A stretch of DNA of 64,000 nt from Microdochium bolleyi (GCA_001566295.1 KQ964272.1:186001-250000), one strand, 5' to 3'. Positions 34,956-47,091 are shown, counted from the first letter of the stretch. Notes: generated by a model from the sequence alone, not told the origin. Translations and numbers: made by a program.

Positions 34956-35654
34956 TTACATCAGGATGGCAGCGCCGATGGCACCAGCGGCGGCCAGGAC
35001 GGCACCAGCAGTAGCCCGGGGAGCGGCGGCGGGCTGACCGGTAGGGGCACCAGTGGTGGTGGTAGTGACGGGGACGGTGATGCTAAAGCTCGAGCCATTG
35101 GACTCGGTGACAACGACGCTGGAGGTGGTGATGGTGCTGGTGACCGACTCGGTTTGGGAAGCGGAGGAACCGGTCTGCGAGCCGGTCATGGAGCCGCTGC
35201 TGGTGGTAGCGAGGCAGCTGGAAGTAGCCTGGTCGACCAGGGTGAGGAGGGACTCGACCTGGCTGAAGTTCTCCTGGCCGGAGCATGAAGAAACGAGGGA
35301 CTGGATGGACTCGCTCTCGGACGAGTACCAGCCGACGAGGGCGGTCTCGTAGCTCGAGTACTGCGAGGTGAGCGAGGTGGGGACCGGGGGAGCGTCCTGG
35401 CACAGGTCGGAAATGGTGGAGGCCTGGGTGGCCTGGGCGGCGAGCCAGGTCATAAGGTCGCCGGTGGGAGTGGGCATGTCGGCGGCAAGCCCGAGCAGGC
35501 CGGCGGTGCACTCGACAGCGTTGGCATCGCCACCCTGGCTCTGGGTCTGGCGAGCAACGTGGTTGCGGAAGCGGTCGAGGTTTCTGGCATCAGGAGTGGC
35601 GGCGACGACGGCGGCCAGACCAGCAAGGGTCGCGAGAGAGATGGTGGAGTGCAT
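34956..35654 (-). CDS. GPI-type Ser/Thr-rich surface protein (infection-structure-specific protein family)
   Basis: One exon, 232 aa. It has an N-terminal signal peptide (MHSTISLATLAGLAAVVAA), a helical domain of about residues 45-145 with four conserved Cys (in contexts VECTAG, DLCQD, SSCSG and SSCLA), a Ser/Thr-rich stalk from about 150 to 205, and a C-terminal hydrophobic tail (AGAVLAAAGAIGAAILM) preceded by small residues that fit a GPI attachment signal. The arrangement matches fungal cell-surface proteins that databases often name infection structure specific protein; the biochemical role is unknown and the name is from expression studies in other fungi. A minus-strand TATAAG lies about 110 bp upstream, so expression may be inducible. 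Confidence 0.8.
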   Translation of the reverse strand: MHSTISLATLAGLAAVVAATPDARNLDRFRNHVARQTQSQGGDANAVECTAGLLGLAADMPTPTGDLMTWLAAQATQASTISDLCQDAPPVPTSLTSQYSSYETALVGWYSSESESIQSLVSSCSGQENFSQVESLLTLVDQATSSCLATTSSGSMTGSQTGSSASQTESVTSTITTSSVVVTESNGSSFSITVPVTTTTTGAPTGQPAAAPRATAGAVLAAAGAIGAAILM

Positions 35655-38155
35655 GGCGAAGGCTGGGTGGTTGTTGCTTGGTGGCTGCTGTGGAGTGTGG
35701 TGATGGCTCAGAGATGCTATGGGATGTGGATGTAGGTAGAGCAGAGCAGAAGCGTCGTCTTATACAAATCGCGCCTACGGTTGATCCAACGTGACTGACT
35801 GCCCTGCTCACCTTGGACAATCTCCCGATCCAAGGGGCCCGTACGAGCAGGCGACGTCACAGCTTTGCCAGGCCAGGGGTGTGCAGGCTTAGCCGGCTGG
35901 CCAGGTGGTGATGCCCAGTGTTTTGCGGGTTGCGGCGGAGGAGCGGCCAAGACGTGGTGCCTGGCCCCACGACAACAGCAGCGGTTGCCGGCATTCCGCA
36001 GCCGGCTTGCGAAGTTGCGAGACGGCCATCTGCTCCCTCTTCGACCGAGGACTCTCCATCGCATGATCCGAGGACTGAGCAGGCCTGGGCACCGTCATGG
36101 GTGACGCTAGGCGCTTTGATGCCGGGGCGGAGACATGGGAGTCGCTCCAGGGTGAGAAGACTGGCCGAGGTGCTGGTGCCTGTCGTCGATGTTGCGTCGC
36201 GGGAGAGGCTTGGCCTGCCGGTCGGCTCGCAGCCAGTCGGGGGATTGCACGACGCGGTCCTGCATCATCCGACTGTGGAGGGGGCGACGGAGCGAGATCA
36301 TGATGGCATGCGAGGCATGCGTGGCATGGATGCCAATAGGGCTAGCAGGTACGTCCGACCGCCTTGGCGGGTAAGCCCGGCGTGGCCGTGCCTTCCGCAG
36401 CGAGAAGCACCCCTGGGGCACCTTCCTGAACATGCACATCTGAGCTCGACTCCTGACTCGGCATGGCCAGGCCGCCGGCGTGGTGTCTGACTCTGCGACA
36501 ACAATCAGCATCCCGCTGACTGTTCAGAGGACCGAGAGGACGACACTTACTCTCTCCTGTCCACCGCCTCGCCAACCTGGACATACCTACGATGAGATCG
36601 GATCAATCAGGGGCCACCCGGCCCACCTCGAGAAGCTGTTCCCTGTCCTGCCCACCCCCGGACGACCGCCGGAACTCGGCACCGCCCCGTCCAGCCTCAG
36701 CAACCCCAGAGCCCCGACTTTCCGGGCTCCGTGCTCCGTGCTAATTCGTGCCATGACGCTGCTGCCGACTCCGCAACGTCATTCTGATGGTCGGTACTTC
36801 GGGCTTCTCAGCCAGCAGTGCGGCAACAAAGAGGCAGCCCACAAGATCGCCATCTCAGCACAACACAACAAAGGCCTTGTTTCTAATTTAGTCTAGCGGG
36901 GGCATGCCTGGCAGCTATGCCACAACATCAAGATCGCACTCGGGTTCCTCCTTGTAACTTGGTACGCGAGAAACGCGCGTTAGTCAGCGCATCCAGAGCC
37001 TTTCACGCATTGCGTAGCCAGCGTCCGATTCCTCTTTCCTTTGAGACTTTGGAGCCTTCCTATGCTCAGACCAGGGACTGTGTCAAGGCTCATCCTTCTC
37101 CCGGGGCACTCTCTGCACCCCGCAGAGTTTCCAGTCCTGACCACCAAACAACGCAGCAGCCAATAGTGTCTTGACAACCTCCCATCGAAATATCCCTTCC
37201 ACCATATCATCGTCCCTAGACTTACCTTGCCCTTTGCCCTGGCCTACCTCATGTCCCACCCCAACTTGCCCGAGGTAGGCATCTCGGGGACCTCAACAAA
37301 TTCCCACACAATGAAACCCCACAGCTCTATATATTTATATCTGCTTTACCAAGGCAAATGACAACAACCAGGATCATCTTGAGAACTGACATGAGAGACC
37401 TCTCGTTCGGCTCGGGGTTCACCCGCCTAAGAGCCCACCCACGAGGGCAGGGAGCGAGAAAATGCCGAAGTCCGCGCGAGGACTTCCTTCCCGTGTCACA
37501 TAGGTGCTCCAGCTCCCATCCCCCTGCCTCCCGGTTCTCCTCTGCCCCGTGGTCAACCAGCTCAAGCGAGAAGCTCTTGATCTCTGAACCCACGGCAGAC
37601 CAAAGAGGGAGCAAAAAGAGAAAAGAGTACGTAGGACCAGACTCGGCGAGATCCGTGGCACGGGTTCTTTACTTCAAGCACAACACGCCCGCGTCCGGTT
37701 TGCCAATCAGGGATGTTCCCCCTGAAGCACTCTGCATACTTACGCTACACAGGGATTTCATCGCAAAGGTTCGCTCATACCATCGGTACATTTCTTTTTT
37801 GTTTCTTGATTTGGGGCCACAGTCAGAGAATTGGTTCTTTGTTCAACATACCGTTGCCCTCGAAGATACGGAGCGGGCTTGTTACGAGAACTCCCAGACG
37901 GAGCCAAGTGCACATGCAAGTGATATTGACATACTCATGATCGTGTATTAAAAATCTATTAAACTGAGAGAGGCTCGAAGGCCTACGTGTGCGACAGAGA
38001 GCAACAACACTAACTCAGCGCGACGCCAAAATCAAAATATCAACTCCCTGATAAACGCCACTCCTGGTGCTTCCATGCCGTATACCCAACTCGTGTATGT
38101 ATATATATGGCTTTTGTGTGTACAAGTGTATACAACCACTCCGCGACCCTCTGAT
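35655..38155. other. Intergenic, nothing supportable
   Basis: 2.5 kb. It contains the promoter of the surface-protein gene and the 3' flank of the CorA gene. A plus-strand frame of 197 codons at 37358-37951 has an ATG and a nearby TATA-like tract, but its sequence is Arg/Ser-rich with no motif; a minus-strand frame opposite it is equally inconclusive. Confidence 0.4.
35759..35764 (-). promoter_or_regulatory. Candidate TATA element of the surface-protein gene
   Basis: TATAAG on the minus strand about 105 bp upstream of the ATG at 35654. Confidence 0.4.
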
Positions 38156-40663
38156 TTAAACCAACCTCAATCTCTTCGCCGCAAAGTAGCACATGACACC
38201 AAACACGAGCAGGCCCGCGGTGATGAGGAAGAACCAGCCGAGGTACTCCTCGTCGCCCTGCCCAGGCACCCAAACGTTCATGCCCCAGAGACCCGTGATG
38301 ATGTTCATCGGCAGCACAATCGTGCCCAGGACCGTCAGCTTGTTGAGCCCGTCGGCCGTGGCCTCCTGCCGCTCGCCCATGCGGATGTTGATCTGCGCAA
38401 TGTAGTTGGCGTGGCACCGCGCCAGGATCACGTCGTAGTGGCTCAGGTTGCCCGTCATCGTGACAATGTGGTCTTGGATGTCGCCCAGGTACATGCCAAT
38501 ATCGGAGCGCGGGGCCACCTGCCACTTCTCGTTGCAGCGCTTCGCGAAGCCCTTGATGACATCGGCCTTGGTCCCGAGCAGGCGGTACAGGCGCATCACC
38601 TTCTTTCGGCATGCTCCGACGCGGTGGAGGAGGTGGCTCTCAGGTTCTGCTTCTGCCGAGCCCTTCTCGTCGTCCTCTCTCGCCTTCTTGTCCTTCTCCA
38701 TGGCTTCTGGAGTGGAATGTAGCTTGAGGATGGCGTCGTCAATGTCGTCCACCTCGTCCTCAATGTTCTGAATCAGTGGTATGTAGACATCTGTCACATC
38801 ATCGATGATACCGTAGCCAATCCAATCTGCGTCAATCCGCACGTAATCTTTCAGGAACCGTATTCGTCGTCGGACGTTGGCCGGATGGGGGGTTGGATTC
38901 CAGTGGAACGAGATGACACCTTCGCGGAAGACCACGATATACATCATGAGCGGCTCCATGAAGTTGTCGGACTTCGAGTCCTGGTCGAAAGACTGGTACG
39001 TGATGAAGTAGTAGTTGCGGAAGAGCTCGACCTTCTCACGTTCTTCCTGCAGCCAGATATCCTCCGTGGTCAGGGGATGAATACCGAAAACCTTGGACAA
39101 AAGCTCCAGCTCGCGCTGCGTGGGAGCGTAGACATCCAGCCACCAAACTGGACGTTCTCCATAGCGCACTTGCTTGTCAGGCTTTGCCGAGGGCAACTTT
39201 GTCTCGGATGTGTTCGTATCGACGATGGGCGACTTCGAACGGGATGGTGTAGCACCGCCTGAGCCATGGCCGTTGCTTGAGTTTCCAGTCGAGGCTTCGG
39301 CACGAGGTGGCTGGGGAGAGACAGTGTTGTCACCCCTACGATCCGCGAGCTGCTGAGCCATTGAGCTCGTGCGAGTGTGGACCTTTGACAGCGTGTCGCC
39401 ATTCCTGCCTCCCACGGTGGAGCCCTGAGTTGGCCACTCCTCGTCGTCGGTTTCGTCGTCACTTGAGTCCGACAGGACCGGTGGATCAGGCAAGAACAAC
39501 TCCTTGAAGCCCAGGTCATCGGCCTGTGGCAACTCCGAGATTGTCTGGCTGTGTATGGTGTCCTCGAAGTCGATATTGAAATACGTGAAGCGGTATGGTG
39601 CATCCTCTTCCGAGGTGAACCAGCGCTTGCCATTGGCCGGGCGCAGCCTGCCCTCGATGAGCTGAGGCTCGGCAATCTTCTTGACACGCCTCGCGCTTTC
39701 ACTTCGGCTCTCCTTCTCTAGACGCGAGAAATCCTCGAGCAGCTCGAGATCGGGCCACTTCTGCCTTCTGCGACGGCGTGTCCTTGCAGACAACACGTCT
39801 CGGTCAGCATGCATGTCAAACTCTCCGAGCTCCGACATCGTCTCCTGAGGCATGCAGACGTCATCCTGTTGTCCCATAGAAATGGTGTGTCTCCTCTCCA
39901 TGGAGCCTTTGAAGGTCTCCTCACTATCGACACCCGGCATGCTGCTGCGGCGCGAGAGGTGGCCATCGGAGTCGTCGTGCATCATGACATCCCGGAAACC
40001 TCCCATGGGGTCTGTCGCATCCAGGGTGGGCGAACCTGGCACAGACGGAGGGTAATTGACGTCCCATGGCTCTGTCGGTGTCTTTGGACCAATCCCCTGC
40101 AGGCCGCTGGACCTGCTCGAGCCCCGACGAGCTCGGCTCCGGCTCGAGCCTTGCATGGCTGAAGTGGCGCCGCCATAACCGGCAGAACTGCTGTCGACCT
40201 TCACCGAGCTGCCTAGCAGCGGCACTCTCTCATTTGTTCTATTGTCATCGTCGAAGTAGTTTGTGGTGTTTCGCGCGCGGCCGGGAGTCTGGTAGGGACT
40301 GGCGACCATGGTCGAGGCCCGCCTTGGCCGCCGGTAGCTCTGCTCGCGATGGTCGAGGAGCGCCTCGCTATCGAGGCTGGTGTTGCTGTTGTTCGCCTGC
40401 ACGTAAAAGTTGTCGGACGGAGCCTGGTCCTCGACGAGGCCGTGCTGACTGCTGAGGCCCTCGGGACGGCCGACGACGGACTTGCGTCTCGAGGACTTGT
40501 GCTTGCGGCCGGCACGGTGCTTCTTCTTCTTGGACGATGATGATTGTTGCTGCTGGATGGTTTGGCTCGACGAGAGGCCTGTGGCGGCGGTGGAGTCTGC
40601 GGTGCTGGTTCGTGGGGAGACGTCCTGGGGGTTGGAGGTCGGCGGGCGCACAGAGGGCATCAT
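38156..40663 (-). CDS. CorA-type Mg2+ transporter (ALR1/MNR2 family)
   Basis: A single exon of 835 aa; a second Met directly follows the first. About 450 residues of cytosolic, Ser-rich, largely disordered N-terminus contain a basic Lys/Arg cluster near residue 40-60. The CorA domain starts near 500 (WWLDVYAPTQRE, FGIHPLTTEDI) and continues through a long coiled helical stalk. Two C-terminal membrane helices follow at about 775-793 and 807-828, with the signature GMN at 794-796 between them. CorA family channels take up Mg2+ and other divalent cations; ALR1 acts at the plasma membrane and MNR2 at the vacuole. Sequence alone does not tell which one this is. Basal expression is expected to depend on Mg2+ supply. 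Confidence 0.9.
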   Translation of the reverse strand: MMPSVRPPTSNPQDVSPRTSTADSTAATGLSSSQTIQQQQSSSSKKKKHRAGRKHKSSRRKSVVGRPEGLSSQHGLVEDQAPSDNFYVQANNSNTSLDSEALLDHREQSYRRPRRASTMVASPYQTPGRARNTTNYFDDDNRTNERVPLLGSSVKVDSSSAGYGGATSAMQGSSRSRARRGSSRSSGLQGIGPKTPTEPWDVNYPPSVPGSPTLDATDPMGGFRDVMMHDDSDGHLSRRSSMPGVDSEETFKGSMERRHTISMGQQDDVCMPQETMSELGEFDMHADRDVLSARTRRRRRQKWPDLELLEDFSRLEKESRSESARRVKKIAEPQLIEGRLRPANGKRWFTSEEDAPYRFTYFNIDFEDTIHSQTISELPQADDLGFKELFLPDPPVLSDSSDDETDDEEWPTQGSTVGGRNGDTLSKVHTRTSSMAQQLADRRGDNTVSPQPPRAEASTGNSSNGHGSGGATPSRSKSPIVDTNTSETKLPSAKPDKQVRYGERPVWWLDVYAPTQRELELLSKVFGIHPLTTEDIWLQEEREKVELFRNYYFITYQSFDQDSKSDNFMEPLMMYIVVFREGVISFHWNPTPHPANVRRRIRFLKDYVRIDADWIGYGIIDDVTDVYIPLIQNIEDEVDDIDDAILKLHSTPEAMEKDKKAREDDEKGSAEAEPESHLLHRVGACRKKVMRLYRLLGTKADVIKGFAKRCNEKWQVAPRSDIGMYLGDIQDHIVTMTGNLSHYDVILARCHANYIAQINIRMGERQEATADGLNKLTVLGTIVLPMNIITGLWGMNVWVPGQGDEEYLGWFFLITAGLLVFGVMCYFAAKRLRLV

Positions 40664-42176
40664 GATGGGCGATTACTGGCCTGCGCAGGTGCAGGTGGAT
40701 CTGCTAGGTAGGAGCGTGATGCACAGCAGTCGCTTGTTGGCACGCAGCCGACGAGAACGCACCGCAGCCGTCCGTTGCTCTTGGCAAGCAGAAACAAGAG
40801 GAGTACCGAGTGGTAGCCAAGGCAGCAAAAGCGTCAGCCTCAGCCGATCGTCATGGGGTCGCCTCCCGCGTCAGGTGACGTCGCAGGCAGGCGAGGGTGG
40901 AATGACTCGTTCTGGGTGGCACGATGAGGGCGGGATTTGTCGTCAATGGCAGTCGCTGTGGACGGCGGGTACTCTGAATGGCTGCTGTGCGGGACAAAGA
41001 GATGGTGCGATGAGGGATGGAGGAGAGCGAACGATGGTGTCGAAGAACCTGGAGATTGCAGATCCTGGACCAGACCGGGAAACGAAAGCGGCTGGCCGCG
41101 CGACCAGACTTTGGTGATGTCAGTAGGCGCCCCCACTCACCGAGGTGCGGAGGTGCCGCTCGCACAAACTCCAATCCAGGCACCACAGCGCCCTCTCTAT
41201 TGCCATTAGAGTTGTGCGCCGCTCCATCGCTGCCAAACGCGGTCAAATGGCACGCGACCACGTTCGACCATGTTTCTGTTCCACGTTTGGCCTCAGCAGG
41301 GCTCCATCTCCAGTGACAGGTCAGAAGACGCCCAGACACAGACAGTTAGGTAGGCACTCGCAATCATGTGCTCCTCAAGCCGCTCCAAGGTAGCACCCTA
41401 GAGATAGTACCTACGCCAGAGGCATAGCAAGATCTCAACCAAGATGGACCTAGCCAGTAGATGCAGCGTGATAACCTCCCCATGGCGCTATGTGGGCACT
41501 CACTTTGATCCGTGGAACCCTTCGTTGGGCGCTGTCAGCTCATACACAACCAATCGTGTCACGGAGACTCCAGACTCTAGATTCCCGTGTGCAGGCGTTG
41601 CCTTGCCTTCAAACAGTGAAGAGCTAGCGGTGATTATAGCAAGACGACTTTGGGGTCTCTCGACTTGGGGGCACAGGTAGTGTAACCACACCATTCAGCT
41701 GGGGGCGGCCAGCAAAACGAGCACCTCGGGCCACCCTTGTCACATCCCTGCTTCAAGAATCGAGATTAAAGCCAGCTAGATGAAGTAGGCAGGAGAGTTT
41801 GCGCTTTCTAGTCCCTCGTGCATCCATGAAAGCTGCGCTCAACTGTTGAATACTGTATCACACCTAATGACACAACAATCTGAAGTTCGTCGTGATCTTG
41901 CTTGCGCAGAAGGTTCACGTCTCCAAGGATGTATAAGAAGCAGACATACGGCGGATCACGATGGGCGAACAAGATGCTTGAGGAGTGGATACCTTTCAAC
42001 GGACAACAGCTCTTATCTATTTCCCAAAACTCTGGGGTATTTATGAGTCTTACTACTGACACTGCACCATAACGCCGTTGAATTTACCTGTGGCCGAAGA
42101 CATGATTTCTGGGTATGATGCTCGAAGCAGATGGCCAAAGTACCTTTTTTCGAAATGATCTTCACCAAGCAACCCC
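40664..42176. other. Intergenic, nothing supportable
   Basis: Promoter of the CorA gene (left) and 3' flank of the CstF-64 gene (right). Open frames are short and motif-free. Confidence 0.45.
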
Positions 42177-43210
42177 TCACCTCCGCTGGGCGAGGAGCTG
42201 ATTTCTCAGAGCCATGATTTGCTGTCTTTCGCCTTCGGGCAGCTGGTCAATGACTTCTTGAGGCAAGCTCAAGACCTGCTGGACGAGAGCATCCTGGTCG
42301 CCCGCAGGAGCAGGAGCCGGCGCGGCAGCGACTGGTGGCGCATAAGGGGCAGCGACTGGCGGTGTACCAGTGGCGGCGCCAGGATATCCAGGCATCGGCG
42401 CCGCAGGATAACCCATCGGCGGAGGTACCGTAGGAGGCATCTGAGGAGCGCTGGTGTCTACGACAGAGGAGATAGCCTCGGGCGAGACCAGCCCCATGAG
42501 TAGGAGGGCTTGGAATATCGCATACGACAGCTGAGGTGCTTGCGCCAGTAGCTCCGTTGCCCTTGCTGCGTCCGTGCTCGCAAGCGACTTCATCTGTGAC
42601 AATATATCGAGGAGCTGTGCGGGGGGGAGCGTATTGAGTGTCCGAGAGATGGCATCGGTGGCGGTAACGCCAGGAGGCAGCTCCTTCCCGGGTGGCAGTG
42701 GCGGAAGACTGCCAGCCGGGTTGACTGTGTGTGAGGTGCCGTTCGCCGGCTGTGAGAATGTGTTTGATGTCGTCGTGGTTGTCGGTCTGGGACCGTCTTC
42801 CTCGTCTGCCTTGCCCTCGCTGCTGTAATCTACGCGCAGTTTCCTACCCATGATCTCGTAGTCGTTCAGGTTGCGGACGGCAGAGGCAGCCGAGTCTAGG
42901 TTGGCGACGATTCATGGTCAGTAAACACTTGTTGTATTGGAAACGAGCACCGTGAGCGTACCGGGATCAGGGTATTCGGCGAACCCAAAGCCCTTGGGCC
43001 GTCCCGTCTCGCGATCGTATACGAGTCTGAAGTTGATGACTTTGCCGGCTGTGCTGAAGATATCGCTGATTTGCTCCTCCGACAGGCCTAACGCCGTGTA
43101 ATTGTGGTCAGCATGGTGCGCTTGTAACCAAAACATGTCGCGTGCAGTGATCGCGTACCATATGGTATGTTGCCCACGAAGACTACGCGTGACGGTGCCT
43201 TGCCTGACAT
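42177..43210 (-). CDS. RNA15: Cleavage stimulation factor subunit 2 (CstF-64/Rna15)
   Basis: Three exons (43210-43159, 43087-42962, 42895-42177) encode 298 aa, all in frame with GTACGC donors. A single RRM covers about 9-88, with RNP2 (VFVGNI) and RNP1 (KGFGFAEY). The hinge region, about 125-180, contains the PPAQLLDILSQMKSL helix that binds CstF-77/Rna14 and symplekin. A Pro/Ala/Gly-rich spacer follows, and the last 45 residues form the conserved C-terminal three-helix domain (LPQEVIDQLPEGERQQI). The protein binds U/GU-rich RNA downstream of poly(A) sites in pre-mRNA 3'-end cleavage, in the nucleus. It starts 626 bp from prohibitin-2, transcribed the other way. Confidence 0.93.
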
Positions 43211-43836
43211 GGCGACTTCTGCTGCGCGATCGAGCTTGCGCAGAAAGAGCTGTCTGAGAGCGAGTACGCAACAGGGCCCACGCCGCGGGATGTGCGCTTT
43301 TCGCGGCGAGTTGAACGGTCGTCAAGATCAGGTGGCTCGTCGCCCGTCAATGGATGAGTGGAGGAGTGGAGGTTGAGGTGCAGGCCTGGCTCGGTCGCAG
43401 GTGCAGTATTGTCGTGATGATGCTAGGGAGTCGCAACTATTTGAGCCTCCAAGAAGCTAGGAACGAATGGCGGTTTCCACTCTGAAAGCTGCAGCTTGGC
43501 CGAAGCCACTGGCAGGCGCGTGCTTGGTGGAGAGTACTTGGGTGGGGGGCCCAGGTCATGATTTCACTGCTGTGCCGGGTAGCCTAGTGCCCCGCGCCGA
43601 GCCAATAGGAAAGCGTGGAGCTCAGCAAACCGCAACAGGCAGCTCCAGCTTCCGTGTGCTCGACGGATTGTCATTGCCCCAGACTCGAACCGCTTGGCAG
43701 CTTATCGACACTTCTGCGCTGCAACCTTTCGCACCAGCATCCGGTCAGACCCAGCGACAACCCGGCTACAAGATACCGATCGCCCACGCCTGCGCTGCGC
43801 TCAGGACTGTTCACTAAAACACCCATATCCTGCAAG
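43211..43836. promoter_or_regulatory. Shared divergent promoter region (RNA15 / PHB2)
   Basis: Only 626 bp separate the two start codons, so regulatory sequences are probably shared. No TATA box is evident. Pyrimidine-rich leader sequence precedes the PHB2 ATG. Confidence 0.5.
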
Positions 43837-44834
43837 ATGTCGAGACGCCCGGTTGACGAGTTCATGGAGAGGGCCCAGGCGATGATGCGCCAGGCGCAGC
43901 GGGCTGGTGGCAGCGGCGGCTTCCCTGGCGGGCGGCCCCCTCGCGGAGCCTTCGGTGCTCTCGGCGGCCTGATCCTCCTCGGTGGTGGTGCCTTGGTGTT
44001 CAGCAACGCGCTCTTCAACGTCGACGGTGGTCACCGTGCCATCAAGTATCGCAGGATAAACGGAGTCAGCAAGGAGATCTACACCGAAGGCACCCATCTG
44101 ATGATCCCCTGGTTCGAGACGCCCATTACATACGACGTCCGCGCCCGTCCGAGAAATGTCTCGTCGCTCACCGGCACAAAGGACCTGCAGATGGTCAACA
44201 TCACTTGCCGTGTGCTGTCCCGGCCCGACATTGCGCAGCTGCCCCAGATCTACCGGACTCTCGGCCAAGACTACGACGAGCGGGTGCTGCCTTCGATCGT
44301 GAACGAAGTTCTCAAGAGCGTCGTGGCGCAGTTCAACGCTAGTCAGCTCATCACGCAACGTGAGAGTGTGGCGAGAATGGTCCGCGAGAGCTTGTCTGTC
44401 CGTGCCGCTCGCTTCAACATCGTCCTTGACGATGTCTCCTTGACTGTACGTATATACCATTTCAACCTCGATGTACTGCGAGTAAACGATTCTGATACTG
44501 GATTTTCTAGCACCTCGCCTTCTCTCCCGAGTTCACGGCGGCTGTTGAGGCCAAGCAAGTCGCGCAGCAGGAAGCGCAGCGAGCAGCCTTTGTAGTCGAC
44601 AAGGCGCGGCAAGAGAAGCAGGCTATGGTTGTCAAGGCGCAGGGTGAGGCCCGGTCCGCCGAGCTGATCGGTGACGCCATCAAGAAGAACAAGGCGTACG
44701 TGGAGCTCAAGAAGATTGAGAACGCGCGGGCGATTGCACAGCAGATGCAGGAGTCTGGTGGCCGCAACCGGCTGATGCTCGACTCTGAGGGCCTCGGGCT
44801 GAACGTCTTCAGCGATGATCGCCAGCAGAAGTAG
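43837..44834 (+). CDS. PHB2: Prohibitin-2
   Basis: Two exons, 43837-44445 and 44511-44834, encode 310 aa; the 65-nt intron is in phase 0 with GTACGT and CTAG borders. A short basic, Gly-rich N-terminus precedes a membrane anchor at about 40-62 (FGALGGLILLGGGALVF). The SPFH/prohibitin domain follows (FNVDGGHRAIKY, EGTHLMIPWFETP, LPSIVNEVLKSVVAQFNASQLITQR) and then a coiled coil from about 205 (FTAAVEAKQVAQQEAQRA). This is the PHB2 rather than PHB1 pattern. PHB1/PHB2 form ring complexes in the mitochondrial inner membrane, acting as scaffold and as chaperone for the m-AAA protease. The chosen ATG is in context AAGATGTC. Confidence 0.96.
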
Positions 44835-45502
44835 GAGAGGCAAAAGGACCGGGAAGATAATCTCCGTTGTAACTCTAGAGACTAATCCATGTAGTATATC
44901 CACCTCCACCAAAAGAACTTATGCTGCCTCGTGCTGTGTTGATGCTGGCGCTTACAAGGAGGGCATCCTGCTGCACCGCGTCTTATCTCCGAGGTTGTGA
45001 CCGTGAACAGCACTAACGCAACTCCAGACTCCCAGCTCTTGGCTATGCTCACACCCACGCTGTTCCAGGATCTTTTCAGCCCTTTCAAGAGAAAATAGCA
45101 ATGGGAATGAAGATTTTGATTCGTGCATCATAGGCAATATCAAGGGCGTAGTGTGTGGATGGAGATGCTGCCCATGTCGTGGGCATTATCATGACCCTTT
45201 GACTTCGTAGCCGCTCTGCCCCTCGGCACATGGCCACGCGGGTGGCCTCGCCGCGGGTCCGCAGCGCCGGTGCCAGACGGGGCCGATGACAAGCAACCCC
45301 ACCATTGGAACAACTCCATCATCGAGCTGCCTATCCGCCCACCGCGATTCACACCCCAACACTGCATTCACCATCTTCACAGCCTCGAGAGCACTTCCCG
45401 ACGCCCCTCGCGAACTACAGAAGCAGCGCCCCTGCTTTCCCTCACAAAAAAGCACAGCAGCCGCCCACCACTCTACACGCCACAGGCCTCACATCCGCCA
45501 AG
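44835..45502. other. 3' flank of PHB2 and promoter of RUB1
   Basis: No gene seen. The last 150 bp are CA-rich and match a fungal 5' leader. Confidence 0.45.
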
Positions 45503-46369
45503 ATGCTGATCAAGTAAGCGCAAGCCCCCCGCCTCCGACACCGAGCTGTCCTCTTCACGTCGCCGCGCCCGCATACCGAGACTACGCCGCGAGCACAAGA
45601 CCCGGACTTGCAAAGCCCAGTCTGTTCACATTAGTAGATACTAAACGTTCTTTCACAACGTCAGGGTCCGCACCCTCACGGGCAAGGAAATCGAGCTCGA
45701 CATCGAGGCCGACTACAAGGTACGCAACACCGCGTTCGCCCCGGGTGCCGCCCACGCCCACACACTAACCTCGATACCCGACTTCGAGCACCGATCTCCA
45801 TGCACACTCTCCAACTCCAACAAACGCGGGTCCGATGTGACTCAGCCAAATCGTGCCCGGGGCTACATGACTGACCGAAGACATCACAACACAGGTCTCA
45901 CAGATCAAGGAGAAGGTCGAGGAGAAGGAGGGTATCCCGCCCGTGCAGCAGCGGCTAATTTACGGCGGCAAGCAAATGTAAGTTTGTGAGCGCGTTCCAC
46001 TGCCCTAGAACCCACCACCCGGTACCACGGGACAGCATGTCCACGGAACAAGAAGCAAAAGGAAGAGCCCGTTCAGGGATGTGCCCATGACACTATATTC
46101 CGCCAGGGCTTCACGCTTACGAAGCATCTCAACTCGCTCCCCGCAACATGCCGCTGGGAGAATCAGACACGGACTCTGCGCTACGCCGTTACCCATCACA
46201 CGGCCGAGGATGCCCTGCTCACAACCACGCTGCGGAGATACTGCCTGCTAACACACGGGACGTGTCCGCAACACGAAACAGGGTCGATGACAAGAGCGCA
46301 GCCGACTATGCCCTCGAGGGTGGCGCGACGCTGCATCTGGTCCTCGCGCTGCGCGGCGGCTCGCAATAG
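45503..46369 (+). CDS. RUB1: Ubiquitin-like modifier NEDD8/RUB1
   Basis: Four exons (45503-45513, 45665-45719, 45895-45977, 46282-46369) encode 78 aa. The fold is ubiquitin's, with GKEIELDIEADYKV and the LIYGGKQM segment, ending in LALRGG followed by two extra residues (SQ) that must be removed by a hydrolase to expose Gly76. Residue 72 is Ala, whereas ubiquitin has Arg there; this residue distinguishes NEDD8/Rub1 and directs it to its own E1. It is conjugated to cullins and activates SCF and other cullin-RING ligases. Half of the gene is intron; the last intron is 304 nt, unusually long here, with a good CTAAC branch site just before its acceptor. Confidence 0.95.
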
Positions 46370-47091
46370 AGAAACAAGAACCGCCCCCTTCCCCCTACGA
46401 AGGAAGACCCGACACACGAAGATACTCTCTGCCGCCCTCCCATTCTTGGTGAAACCTGTCGACGCATCGAGGAACCCGTTTCTTCTTCTTCTTTCCCGAT
46501 CGGCAGAAACAGAGGCGCCAGGGGTGGGGAGCATGGGCAGACCGTAGGAACTGACCAGAACAAGGACAAGAGAATATGCATCGCGACGAAGCACATATCG
46601 GAAAAATTGAAAGCTCTCTATTGCTAGTCGGTCGTTGACAACCCCCCGCGGCGTCACGACCGTCAAGAGCCTTCTCACAAGCGGCACTCGTTCTTGTGGC
46701 GGACGGACGCGGACGTTCTATGCGAAATCGGGCACGAATACTCTCATCATTTTGTTCTCAAGAAGTAGACAAGCTGGCGCGAATTGGCGCGAACTGGCGC
46801 GCATGTCACATAGCGAGCCGTTGCGTGGCCAAAGCTACCGCCAGACGCTAGATAGGGATTGGAAGTCGGGGTGAAATACAAACAAAAAACAAAATAAAGC
46901 GATAGACCAGAGTTGGTATTTCCCAAATTTGGTTGCGCCCATAAATCAGCACGCTGTCTCTATTGTCTGATATCGGAAAGAATATGTCCTAGATTAGAAG
47001 AACTCCACATAACGCCTGTTCCCAAGGAAGGAGGAAACTGGTCGGACTGATGAGACCACATCCGGATCACCATAGCCCGCTCTCTGCCTCT
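46370..47091. other. Convergent 3' intergenic region
   Basis: Lies between the stops of RUB1 and the elongin A gene; nothing coding is supportable. Confidence 0.5.

Noticed and set aside
37358..37951. Plus-strand 197-codon ATG frame with an upstream TATA-like tract
   Set aside because: Amino acid composition is random-looking and the opposite strand is as open; no intron or motif supports it.
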